A DNA stretch of 5,254 nucleotides from Thiotrichaceae bacterium (GTDB taxonomy: Bacteria > Pseudomonadota > Gammaproteobacteria > Thiotrichales > Thiotrichaceae). Position numbers and translations under genes: made by a program. The stretch is from contig JALVDQ010000028.1 of the NCBI GenBank assembly GCA_027008885.1, positions 1 through 5,254 of the forward strand, given 5' to 3'. Shown piece by piece: positions 1 through 5,254 of this stretch (its first letter is position 1; each line of letters starts with the position of its first letter). The notes under the pieces were generated by a model. The model did not search any database. It was given only the letters and a program-made list of their open reading frames with translations, and was not told where the DNA came from.

Positions 1-69
1 TATGGTAATCAAGGTGTTGATTATTTTCCAAATGATACAAGCACATCCTTTAAGTATCTAATGCCTTAG
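1..69 (+). CDS. Possible 3' end of a rightward gene, unidentified
   Basis: Frame 1 is open from the window edge to a TAG at 67-69 and encodes 22 residues ending FKYLMP. The peptide is mostly polar (it contains YGNQGVDYFPND), which looks more like a soluble protein C-terminus than random translation. It would be convergent with lysA. A second frame is also open here, from an ATG at 2 to a TAA at 59-61 (19 residues), so the frame choice is uncertain. The fragment is too short to assign a family, and no terminator hairpin follows immediately. It does not resemble the end of DapF in any way I can recognise. Confidence 0.3.
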   Translation, partial: YGNQGVDYFPNDTSTSFKYLMP

Positions 70-80
70 GAGCCTGTCTG

Positions 81-110
81 AAAATATATCAAAAAAGGGG
101 GGGATGGGTG
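81..110 (+). repeat. Partial repeat copy: A/G-tract tail only
   Basis: This 30-bp stretch matches the tail of the full repeat unit at 222-250: AAAATATAT, an A-run, a G-run, then ATGGGT. Only the tail is present; the palindromic core is absent. The homopolymers differ between the three copies. Here they read A6 then G7, at 231-243 A5-C-A then G6, and in the right-hand copy A7 then G7. It lies in the same orientation as the adjacent full copy, 21 bp before it. Confidence 0.7.
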
Positions 111-131
111 TATCAGAAGACAGAGGACAGT

Positions 132-250
132 GTAGGGTCGGTGAAGTTTTACGCAACCGACCAGATTTAAACCTCGGTTATGGTTGGTTTCGCAAAGCTA
201 CACCAACCCTACGCAATATGCAAAATATATAAAAACAGGGGGGATGGGTA
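132..250 (+). repeat. 119-bp MITE/REP-like repeat, left copy
   Basis: This element is repeated in inverted orientation at 1917-2035, and the two differ only by one substitution and two single-base length changes. The core consists of two 31-nt arms, 132-162 and 182-212, which are imperfect inverted repeats of each other (25 of 31 positions match) around a 19-nt centre. Each arm also folds on itself: GGTCGGT pairs with ACCGACC in the first, and GGTTGGT with ACCAACC in the second. A tail follows with AATATGCAAAATATAT, an A-run, a G-run and ATGGGTA. No credible gene lies inside. The structure resembles non-autonomous palindromic elements (REP/BIME or MITE), but I cannot name a family. Confidence 0.85.
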
Positions 251-277
251 TGATTGTTTTCTTTTTCGTATTGTTCT

Positions 278-318
278 CACGCTCTGCGTCGAGCATAAGG
301 AAGTCAACGCAGAGCGTG
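278..318. repeat. REP-like hairpin downstream of lysA
   Basis: CACGCTCTGCGT at 278-289 and ACGCAGAGCGTG at 307-318 form a perfect 12-bp stem with a 17-nt loop. A single bulged T at 277 lets GTTC/GAAC (273-276 and 319-322) extend it to 16 bp. There is no U-run on either side, so it does not look like a classic intrinsic terminator. The stem resembles the dispersed REP-type 'ACGCAGAGCGTGG' palindromes I recall from many proteobacterial genomes. It may protect the lysA mRNA 3' end or help stop convergent transcription, which is inference. Confidence 0.65.
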
Positions 319-329
319 GAACGATACAG

Positions 330-352
330 AACTGATGCGGCTTTTTTTCTGG
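330..352 (+). repeat. Half-terminator sequence shared with the hppA terminator
   Basis: AACTGATGCGGC, a T-run and CTGG match the minus strand of 2150-2171, the second half of the hppA terminator, with only one T more here. The partner half-stem GCCGCATCA is missing upstream, where GATACAG stands instead, so it cannot form that hairpin. It lies just past the lysA stop codon. It is either a decayed terminator or a fragment left by recombination. Confidence 0.5.
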
Positions 353-361
353 TGCCATTCA

Positions 362-1612
362 TCAGCCACTGTAAAGAATTTCATCCGCAAACAGGCTTTC
401 AATGCTCTCACGTTTGCGAATCAGGGCGCTACTGTCATTATCAACAAGCACTTCAGCAGCGCGTGGGCGCGTATTGTAGTTTGAAGCCATGGTAAAGCCA
501 TAGGCTCCCGCAGAGCGAATCGCCAGTAAGTCTCCCTGTTGCAGGGAAAGCTCGCGGTCTTTGCCCAGAAAATCACCCGATTCACAGATCGGACCCACAA
601 TATCATAGTGCTGCGTATCCCCCTTTTTTGCCCTGTCAAGCGGAATAATCTCCTGCCAGGACTGATACAATGAAGGACGAATCAAGTCATTCATGGCAGC
701 ATCCACAATCGCAAAATTCTTTTCCTCGCTGTGTTTCAAATACTCGACCGTAGTAAGCAAAACAGCAGTATTTGCGGCTATCGCACGACCTGGCTCAATA
801 ATGATTTGATACTCCCTGAGCCTCTCATTAGTAAACAGATGTTTGGTATAATCCGATGGCAATGGCGGATTCTCATCCTTGTAACGCACTCCAAGCCCGC
901 CACCCAGATCCAGATGCTGAATAGCGATATTTTTTTCTTTAAGTCTGTCAGCCAGATCAAGCAGGCGTTCCAGTGCATCCATAAAAGGGGCAACTTCGGT
1001 GAGCTGCGAACCAATATGACAATCAATACCGATAATCTGAATATGCGACATTTCAGCGGCTTGCTGGTAAACATCCTCGGCAATATTAATATCAATACCA
1101 AATTTATTTTCTTTCAGTCCGGTTGAAATATAGGGATGCGTGCCGGCATCCACATCAGGGTTTACCCGAATTGAAATATTGGCGATTTTATCCATTGAGG
1201 CTGCCACCTGCTGCAAGCGTTCCAGTTCAGCAGTCGATTCAATATTAAAACAGTGAATCCCCACCTCAAGGGCGCGCTGCATCTCGTCAAGACGCTTGCC
1301 GACACCAGAGAAAACGACTTTTTTGGGATCGCCCCCTGCTTTTAATACACGCTCCAGCTCACCAACAGACACGATATCAAAGCCGGAACCCAGACGTGCC
1401 AGCAAATTCAGAATAGCAATATTTGAATTTGCCTTTACCGAGTAACAAATTAAATGCGGCTGATCTGCAAAAGCATCATTAAAAGCATGCCAGTGACGCT
1501 CCAGAGTTGCGCGTGAATACACATAGCAAGGTGTTCCATACTCGCTCGCAATTTTTTCCAGTGGTACATTTTCAGCAAAAAGCTGATCATTTTTATAGTC
1601 AAAATAATCCAT
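362..1612 (-). CDS. lysA: Diaminopimelate decarboxylase LysA
   Basis: This cytoplasmic PLP enzyme converts meso-2,6-diaminopimelate to L-lysine and CO2, the last step of lysine synthesis. The 416-residue length is normal for the family. The N-terminal half is a fold-type III alanine-racemase-like barrel with the PLP lysine at K60 in YSVKAN. Other visible motifs are CHIGSQ (198-203), the glycine-rich phosphate loop DLGGGLG (235-241) and EPGR (273-276). In the C-terminal domain, GPICESGDFL (340-349, with C343 and E344) and GAYGFTMASNYN (369-380) are the conserved active-site segments completed across the dimer. The ATG is preceded by AAAGGG about 8 nt upstream, and MDYFDYKN is a typical start. 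lptM lies 73 bp upstream in the same direction, with a palindrome between them. dapF, which follows lysA in Pseudomonas, is not in the window. The reading frame is intact. Confidence 0.97.
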   Translation of the reverse strand: MDYFDYKNDQLFAENVPLEKIASEYGTPCYVYSRATLERHWHAFNDAFADQPHLICYSVKANSNIAILNLLARLGSGFDIVSVGELERVLKAGGDPKKVVFSGVGKRLDEMQRALEVGIHCFNIESTAELERLQQVAASMDKIANISIRVNPDVDAGTHPYISTGLKENKFGIDINIAEDVYQQAAEMSHIQIIGIDCHIGSQLTEVAPFMDALERLLDLADRLKEKNIAIQHLDLGGGLGVRYKDENPPLPSDYTKHLFTNERLREYQIIIEPGRAIAANTAVLLTTVEYLKHSEEKNFAIVDAAMNDLIRPSLYQSWQEIIPLDRAKKGDTQHYDIVGPICESGDFLGKDRELSLQQGDLLAIRSAGAYGFTMASNYNTRPRAAEVLVDNDSSALIRKRESIESLFADEILYSG

Positions 1613-1642
1613 TATTAGCCCTTTTGTTTGTTTTTTAGTAGT

Positions 1643-1683
1643 GGATTAAACCTGTGTTTTGTAGGTCGGGTTTAACCTGCTAC
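1643..1683. repeat. REP-like palindrome between lptM and lysA
   Basis: The block holds two parts. GGATTAAACCTGTGTTTTGT followed by AGG (1643-1665) recurs inverted at 2096-2117 with about two differences. Overlapping it, 1661-1683 is an imperfect palindrome starting GTAGGTCGGG and ending AACCTGCTAC: GTAG pairs with CTAC and CGGGT with AACCTG around a small loop. It occupies most of the 73-bp gap and would sit in the lysA leader of an lptM-lysA transcript, where it could change mRNA stability or the ratio of the two products (inference). Confidence 0.6.
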
Positions 1684-1685
1684 CG

Positions 1686-1844
1686 TTAAGTCTTATCTGA
1701 TTTTTTTGCCGCAGCGGAATGATCTGGCAGGTACAAATCCCCCTTATTACCACAACCCGACAACATGGACGAAATACTAACAACAAATAAAAAGATAAGC
1801 ATTGCAGCGTACAGCCAGTTGACCCAGCAAATATTTTTAAACAT
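1686..1844 (-). CDS. lptM: LptM/LppL-type small outer-membrane lipoprotein
   Basis: The gene encodes 52 residues with a lipoprotein signal peptide. MFKNICWVNW is followed by a hydrophobic stretch (residues 11-27) and the lipobox LSGC (28-31), with the lipidated Cys at 31. Right after it comes GNKGDLYLP (32-40), which matches the LptM/YifL/LppL hallmark CGxKGPLYxP except that the usual Pro is Asp36. A short polar tail ending KKSDKT completes it. In E. coli, LptM helps oxidative maturation of the LptD-LptE LPS translocon. Its position just upstream of lysA matches lppL-lysA in Pseudomonas and supports the call. The signal is long (30 residues before Cys), and Met15 is an alternative start giving a 16-residue signal without positive charge. 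The Met1 start is preferred because it supplies Lys3, although its ribosome site is weak (GAG about 10 nt upstream). Probably co-transcribed with lysA. Confidence 0.85.
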   Translation of the reverse strand: MFKNICWVNWLYAAMLIFLFVVSISSMLSGCGNKGDLYLPDHSAAAKKSDKT

Positions 1845-1870
1845 GACTTAACTCAAGCAGAAAAATCCCG

Positions 1871-1876
1871 AGTATA
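1871..1876 (-). promoter_or_regulatory. Candidate -10 box for lptM-lysA
   Basis: On the minus strand TATACT, preceded by ATTG, lies 26 nt upstream of the lptM ATG. That spacing suits a sigma-70 -10 box with a short leader. No convincing -35 hexamer is found 16-18 bp further upstream, so the call rests on the -10 and its position only. Confidence 0.35.
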
Positions 1877-1916
1877 CAATAACGCTACGCAATGACCTAC
1901 CTGGATAAATGATAAA

Positions 1917-2035
1917 TACCCATCCCCCCCTTTTTTTATATATTTTGCATATTGCGTAGGGTTGGTGTAGCTTTGCGAAACCAACCATAACCGAGGTTTA
2001 AATCTGGTCGGTTGCGTAAACTTCACCGACCCTAC
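1917..2035 (-). repeat. 119-bp MITE/REP-like repeat, right copy (inverted)
   Basis: This is the inverted partner of 132-250. Relative to the left copy it has one T fewer in the GAAGTTT run, A instead of C in the A-run, and a homopolymer block one base longer (A7 G7). The arms are 2006-2035 and 1956-1986, and the tail points toward lptM. The matching bases extend almost exactly the same distance in both copies, so the unit has definite ends. No obvious target-site duplication flanks it. Confidence 0.85.
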
Positions 2036-2072
2036 GCTACTGTTGACTTATCCAACATAGTGCCGCGATTTT

Positions 2073-2119
2073 GTCGGATTACGCCTGGGTTAATCCCTAC
2101 AAACACAGGTTTAACCCAG
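2073..2119. repeat. REP-like palindrome downstream of hppA
   Basis: Two hairpins compete here. GGATTA (2076-2081) pairs with TAATCC (2091-2096) in a GTCGGATTA...TAATCCCTAC palindrome of the kind dispersed in many proteobacterial genomes. Alternatively CTGGGTTAA (2085-2093) pairs perfectly with TTAACCCAG (2111-2119) around a 17-nt loop. Bases 2096-2117 are also the inverted match of 1643-1665 in the lptM-lysA gap. Confidence 0.6.
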
Positions 2120-2153
2120 CACTGATGAAATAATAAATTAACACGACACCCAG

Positions 2154-2184
2154 AAAAAAGCCGCATCAGTTGATGCGGCTTTTT
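2154..2184 (-). terminator. Rho-independent terminator of hppA (may act both ways)
   Basis: GCCGCATCA (2160-2168) and TGATGCGGC (2171-2179) form a perfect 9-bp GC-rich stem; sterically, 8 bp with a 4-nt loop is likelier. A six-base A-run lies on the left and a five-base T-run on the right. On the minus strand the hairpin follows the hppA stop codon by 27 nt and ends in T6, a textbook intrinsic terminator. The flanking A/T runs would also permit termination on the plus strand. Confidence 0.9.
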
Positions 2185-2206
2185 ATTCACTACCAATAAC
2201 TTGCTG

Positions 2207-4252
2207 TTACAGTAGTGGAATCATTAACAATGCCACGATATTGATAATCTTGATCAATGGGTTGATAGCAGGACCCGCTGTATCTTTGTACGGATCTCCT
2301 ACTGTATCACCAGTAACCGCTGCTTTATGCGACTCGGAGCCTTTTCCGCCAAAGTTGCCATCTTCGATATATTTCTTGGCGTTATCCCATGCACCACCAC
2401 CGGTAGTCATTGAAATAGCAACAAACAGACCAGTGATAATAGTTCCCAGAAGTAATCCGCCAAGAGCTTGTGCGCCCAAAGCCAGACCAACAATGATTGG
2501 AATCAGAATTGGCAGCAATGAAGGAATCACCATTTCTTTTATTGCTGATTTGGTCAGCAGGTCAACCGCACGCGAATAATCAGGCTTCTGCGTGTAATCC
2601 ATAATGCCAGGCTTTTCCTTGAACTGGCGACGCACTTCAACAACCACCGCGCCCGCAGCACGACCAACAGCTTCCATCGCCATTGCGCCGAAAAGATAAG
2701 GAATCATGCCGCCAATAAACAGACCGATAATAACCATGTGATTAGATAGATCAAAGCTTAAATTGGACAGACTTTCAAGACCGGTTGCATTCAGACCGTG
2801 CGTAAAGTCAGCAAACAGTACCAATGCAGCAAGAGCAGCCGAGCCAATGGCATAACCTTTTGTTACGGCTTTGGTGGTGTTACCAACAGCATCCAGGGCA
2901 TCGGTAATTTCCCTGATTTCAGGAGGAAGCTCGGACATTTCCGCAATACCGCCGGCATTATCAGTGATTGGACCAAATGCGTCCATTGCAACGATAATTC
3001 CTGTCATTGAGAGCATTGAAGTTGCTGCGATTGCGACCCCATACAAGCCCGCCAGAGCGTGTGAAGCCCAGATACCGAAACAGATAATTAATAATGGAGC
3101 GGCAGTAGAGCGCATGGAAAGCGCCAGACCGGCGATTACGTTAGTACCATGACCTGTGGTAGAAGCTTTCGCAAGGTTTATAACCGGCTTGAAAGAGGTT
3201 GAAGTGTAGTAATCTGTAACAACAACCAGCAGTGCAGTAACAATAAGACCAATCAGGGTACTCATATAAATTGAGCTGGCAGTTGAAGATACGCCTTCAG
3301 TCGCAGGCAAGTCGCCCATCATCATGTAGGTAACCGGAATAAAGGCAATAGCGGCAAGACCGGCAGAAACAATCAGTCCCTTGTAAAGACCTTTCATAAC
3401 ATTTTTATCATCGCCAACCTTGACAAAGAAAGTGCCGGCAATAGAAGCCAGTATTGAAACCGCACCAAGCACCAATGGGTAGATCAGGGCAGCACTGTTG
3501 GCACCAAATGTTAATGCGCCAAGCATCATGGTCGCAACGATAGTGACCGCATAAGTTTCAAACAGGTCGGCAGCCATACCTGCACAGTCACCTACGTTAT
3601 CACCTACGTTGTCGGCAATTGTTGCCGGGTTACGTGGATCATCTTCAGGGATTCCAGCTTCAACCTTACCAACCAGGTCAGCACCCACGTCAGCACCTTT
3701 GGTGAAAATACCACCGCCAAGACGCGCAAAGATGGAGATCAGAGAGCCACCAAACGCCAGACCAACCAGGGGCGCAAGATTTAACTGCTCATTTGCATCG
3801 GTTGCGGCTCCAACAATGAAGAGGAAGAAAGCAACGCCAAACAACCCCAGTCCAACAACCAGCAAGCCGGTGATTGCACCGCCGCGAAAAGCCACTTGCA
3901 TTGCTGTATTAAGCCCGTCTTTAGCAGCCTCTGCAGTACGCACATTTGCTCTCACTGAAACATACATACCAATGAAGCCTGCCAGTGCGGATAAAACTGC
4001 ACCGATAATAAAGCCAAAGGCTGTCATGCCACCCAGAAAAATAGCAATCAATATAGCCATGGCAATACCAACGTAACCGATGGTTCTGTATTGTCTGTTG
4101 AAGTATGCTGATGCACCTTCCTGGATAGCTGCTGCTATCTTTACCATTTTTTCATTACCATCGGGTTTGTCTAGCACCCATTTGATCGAGTAATAACCAT
4201 AAGCGAGTGCTGCAAACGAGCATATAATCGCAAAAAAAAGTCCTGCTGGCAT
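2207..4252 (-). CDS. hppA: Membrane proton-pumping pyrophosphatase, K+-independent type
   Basis: This integral inner-membrane enzyme hydrolyses pyrophosphate with Mg2+ and pumps protons. It has 681 residues, with the many hydrophobic segments expected of the 16-helix fold. The substrate-site motifs are all present: [13 protein letters not shown] (186-198), [19 protein letters not shown] (214-232), [14 protein letters not shown] (426-439) and [18 protein letters not shown] (648-665), giving the Asp/Lys cluster that binds metal-PPi. The subclass marker [10 protein letters not shown] (457-466) has Lys461 and Thr464 where K+-dependent enzymes have Ala and usually Gly/Ala, so the protein should be K+-independent and H+-pumping (family knowledge; not proof of ion specificity). 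AAGGAG (4262-4267) lies 9 nt before the ATG, supporting the start. The gene is monocistronic, with its own terminator, and divergent from the SCP2 gene. Confidence 0.97.
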   Translation of the reverse strand: MPAGLFFAIICSFAALAYGYYSIKWVLDKPDGNEKMVKIAAAIQEGASAYFNRQYRTIGYVGIAMAILIAIFLGGMTAFGFIIGAVLSALAGFIGMYVSVRANVRTAEAAKDGLNTAMQVAFRGGAITGLLVVGLGLFGVAFFLFIVGAATDANEQLNLAPLVGLAFGGSLISIFARLGGGIFTKGADVGADLVGKVEAGIPEDDPRNPATIADNVGDNVGDCAGMAADLFETYAVTIVATMMLGALTFGANSAALIYPLVLGAVSILASIAGTFFVKVGDDKNVMKGLYKGLIVSAGLAAIAFIPVTYMMMGDLPATEGVSSTASSIYMSTLIGLIVTALLVVVTDYYTSTSFKPVINLAKASTTGHGTNVIAGLALSMRSTAAPLLIICFGIWASHALAGLYGVAIAATSMLSMTGIIVAMDAFGPITDNAGGIAEMSELPPEIREITDALDAVGNTTKAVTKGYAIGSAALAALVLFADFTHGLNATGLESLSNLSFDLSNHMVIIGLFIGGMIPYLFGAMAMEAVGRAAGAVVVEVRRQFKEKPGIMDYTQKPDYSRAVDLLTKSAIKEMVIPSLLPILIPIIVGLALGAQALGGLLLGTIITGLFVAISMTTGGGAWDNAKKYIEDGNFGGKGSESHKAAVTGDTVGDPYKDTAGPAINPLIKIINIVALLMIPLL

Positions 4253-4351
4253 AATATCTTTCTCCTTAATGTTAGTAGTTATCTATCTTTATCTTACCTT
4301 ATCTGAAGCCGCGAGAAACGCCTCATTTTCACATACTCTCACGATTCAGAC

Positions 4352-4357
4352 AGTATA
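4352..4357 (-). promoter_or_regulatory. Candidate -10 box for hppA
   Basis: TATACT on the minus strand lies 99 nt upstream of the hppA ATG. The same spot reads TATAAT on the plus strand (4354-4359), so it is an A/T-rich melting site that could serve either direction. No good -35 is seen at 16-18 bp in either direction. If used, hppA would have a leader of about 90 nt. Confidence 0.25.
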
Positions 4358-4434
4358 ATTGACAAAGCACAAAAATTTAGAGCGTACACTCTGTAACATT
4401 TCCAGGCAAACGACAAGAAAATAATTACTCAAAT

Positions 4435-4466
4435 TTGATCTATGAGGAATCAATGATATAGATCAA
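4435..4466. promoter_or_regulatory. Inverted repeat with an FNR-like half, possible operator
   Basis: TTGATCTAT (4435-4443) and ATAGATCAA (4458-4466) are a perfect 9-bp inverted repeat with a 14-nt spacer. Inside it, ATGATATAGATCAA (4453-4466) matches the FNR/ANR consensus TTGATnnnnATCAA at nine of ten defined positions. It sits far from either start codon (183 nt and 202 nt), which is not a standard activator position, so regulation by an FNR-type protein is only a possibility. Confidence 0.3.
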
Positions 4467-4546
4467 GAATGCTTTCAGAAATCCGGCAATATAGCAAATA
4501 ATGATGTATATCACCTACTTAAACCAAATAATATTGTCAATCGCAC

Positions 4547-4576
4547 GGTATTCTCCTGAAAAATACCAGTTTTTTT
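4547..4576 (+). terminator. Weak terminator-like hairpin in the SCP2 upstream region
   Basis: GGTATT (4547-4552) pairs with AATACC (4562-4567) around a 9-nt loop, followed after AG by seven T (4570-4576). The 6-bp stem is weak, but its combination with a T-run is terminator-like. No gene precedes it on this strand, so it would end a small RNA or attenuate a long SCP2 leader; chance in A/T-rich DNA is also possible. Confidence 0.25.
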
Positions 4577-4668
4577 CAGTGTTATCGTGTAAATAATCTC
4601 TATTTTGTATAGAATCAAGCCGAGTCCCGATGGTTTTCGGGGAACCGCTAATATTATGGAGGAAAGAA

Positions 4669-5076
4669 ATGTCAGAATTATTTACAGCTGAATGGATGAA
4701 CGCCTTAAAAGATGAATGGAATAATGAGCCAGATGTAAAGGATAAATTAGCCGAGATTGGTTTTAATTCGGTAATCACCTGCGGTTACAAGGATGAAGAA
4801 GATCCTCGCGGAGTTTTTATTGTGGAAAACGGGGAGTGCGTTCGTGCAGGAGACTGGGATGGAGAAACACCTGACTGGGACATGCGTGCCGCACCCAAGG
4901 ACTGGAAAAAATGGGTAACAAAGGGAATCGGTATGGCAGGGCTTGGGATGGCTTATGCCAGTGGCAAGCTCAAGTTTAAATCAGGTGATTATGGCGCCAT
5001 GATGAAGAACCCCAAAATGGCAGGTCCCTTTGTAAAAAGTTTTGGACTGATGAAAAATATTGATACTACCTGGTAG
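4669..5076 (+). CDS. SCP2 sterol-binding-domain-like small protein
   Basis: The protein has 135 residues, is soluble, and shows no signal peptide or membrane helix. By overall pattern it matches the small bacterial stand-alone SCP2 (sterol carrier protein 2, PF02036) proteins: an N-terminal helix (MSELFTAEWMNALKDEWN), a beta-rich middle (residues 34-78, with GVFIVENGECVRAGDWDG and WDMRAAP), and a C-terminal helical half with GLGMAYASGKLKFKSGDY (91-108) and MAGPFVKSF (117-125). The fold forms a hydrophobic pocket for lipids or acyl chains; the natural ligand in bacteria is generally unknown, so no function is assigned. The ATG at 4669 is chosen because a strong GGAGGA (4658-4663) lies six bases upstream; an in-frame upstream ATG at 4630 lacks such a site and lies in a hairpin. 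The gene stands alone, divergent from hppA and followed by a terminator. Confidence 0.8.
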   Translation: MSELFTAEWMNALKDEWNNEPDVKDKLAEIGFNSVITCGYKDEEDPRGVFIVENGECVRAGDWDGETPDWDMRAAPKDWKKWVTKGIGMAGLGMAYASGKLKFKSGDYGAMMKNPKMAGPFVKSFGLMKNIDTTW

Positions 5077-5154
5077 ACTATATACATGGCAGAGCAGAGA
5101 TTGCATGTTTCGGTAGTGGCTTTTCGATCTGCAATATACTGTTTACTGCCAAGT

Positions 5155-5182
5155 AAATAAGCACCCGCAAAGGTGCTTATTT
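5155..5182. terminator. Convergent terminator hairpin after the SCP2 gene
   Basis: AAATAAGCACC (5155-5165) and GGTGCTTATTT (5172-5182) form a perfect 11-bp stem with the six-base loop CGCAAA. The A/T-rich base gives U-rich 3' ends in both directions, though the U-runs are short. It lies 78 nt after the SCP2 stop and 12 nt past the stop of the possible leftward gene, as expected for a shared bidirectional terminator. A smaller hairpin, TTTACT/AGTAAA (5142-5157), overlaps its left arm. Confidence 0.75.
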
Positions 5183-5194
5183 GCTATTCATAAT

Positions 5195-5254
5195 TTACTC
5201 TTCACGCTCAGAATGTCCCATTGAAAGCGCATTGTTTTGCAAACCGCTTGCGTT
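5195..5254 (-). CDS. Possible 3' end of a leftward gene, unidentified
   Basis: On the minus strand a frame is open from the window edge to a TAA at 5195-5197. It encodes 19 hydrophilic residues ending MGHSEREE. The adjacent terminator hairpin supports a gene ending here. A second minus-strand frame is also open and reaches a TGA a few bases later, so the frame is not certain. No family is recognisable from so short a fragment. Confidence 0.3.
   Translation of the reverse strand, partial: NASGLQNNALSMGHSEREE

Larger units (their letters stand above)
1845..2206. other. Repeat-filled gap between hppA and lptM
   Basis: No open frame here looks like a gene. From left to right the stretch holds the lptM promoter region (about 1845-1900), the right-hand 119-bp repeat (1917-2035), a small hairpin with TGTTG/CAACA stems at about 2041-2057, a REP-like palindrome (2073-2119), an A/T-rich spacer, and the hppA terminator (2154-2184). 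Confidence 0.7.
4253..4668. other. 416-bp divergent intergenic region, hppA / SCP2 gene
   Basis: No credible coding frame is present; a minus-strand open frame at 4515-4778 overlaps the SCP2 gene antisense and is a shadow. The region is A/T-rich and is long for a simple divergent promoter. It contains the hppA ribosome site (4262-4267), overlapping -10-like boxes on both strands at 4352-4359, a 9-bp inverted repeat (4435-4466), a hairpin followed by a T-run (4547-4576), and a short leader hairpin CCCGA/TCGGG (4626-4641) just before the SCP2 ribosome site. Confidence 0.6.

Noticed and set aside
71..84. AGCCTGTCTGAAAA as a possible insertion-sequence end
   Set aside because: No matching inverted end, transposase gene or target duplication is visible in the window.
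81..250. CRISPR array or tandem repeat array
   Set aside because: There are only one full unit and one tail fragment, with no regular spacing or spacers.
278..318. REP-like hairpin as the lysA intrinsic terminator
   Set aside because: The stem is strong, but no U-run follows on either strand, so it is listed as a repeat only.
184..495. 103-codon plus-strand open frame spanning the repeat and the lysA 3' end
   Set aside because: It begins inside the repeat element, crosses the REP hairpin and runs antisense into lysA; there is no ribosome site and no protein-like composition.
3609..4076. 155-codon plus-strand open frame antisense to hppA
   Set aside because: Its Ala/Pro/Thr/Ser-rich sequence is the expected complement of a membrane-protein gene; hppA is certain on the other strand.
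4515..4778. 87-codon minus-strand open frame across the SCP2 start
   Set aside because: It is antisense to the N-terminus of a well-supported gene, with no ribosome site or recognisable domain.

Overview
The window looks like ordinary chromosome from a proteobacterium, most likely a gammaproteobacterium. The best clue is a small LptM/LppL-type lipoprotein gene directly upstream of lysA, the order known from Pseudomonas-type genomes. A K+-independent type proton-pumping pyrophosphatase and a small SCP2-type protein would fit an autotroph, methylotroph or sulfur oxidiser, but that lifestyle is inference only.

Layout, left to right. Bases 1-69 hold the possible 3' end of a rightward gene. Bases 70-361 are a repeat-rich gap: a tail fragment of a repeat, a full ~119-bp repeat copy, a REP-like hairpin and half of a terminator-like sequence. 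Leftward lysA (362-1612) follows, then a REP-like palindrome between genes, then leftward lptM (1686-1844), which is a 52-residue lipoprotein. Bases 1845-2206 hold the lptM promoter region, an inverted second copy of the 119-bp repeat, another REP-like palindrome and the terminator of the next gene. Leftward hppA (2207-4252) encodes the membrane pyrophosphatase. A 416-bp divergent intergenic region follows, then the rightward SCP2-domain gene (4669-5076), a strong convergent terminator, and possibly the 3' end of a leftward gene at the right edge.

How the genes work together: lptM and lysA are probably co-transcribed leftward. LysA makes lysine from meso-diaminopimelate, and LptM assists maturation of the LPS export translocon, so both serve the cell envelope and its precursors. 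HppA couples pyrophosphate hydrolysis to proton pumping and has its own promoter region and terminator. The SCP2 protein is divergent from hppA; no functional link is visible.

The most notable signal is structural. lysA-lptM is bracketed by near-identical inverted copies of a MITE/REP-like palindromic element, and dapF, which follows lysA in the Pseudomonas order, is absent from the window. I found no sign of a new defence, CRISPR or phage system. The unexplained content is repeats and intergenic structure.
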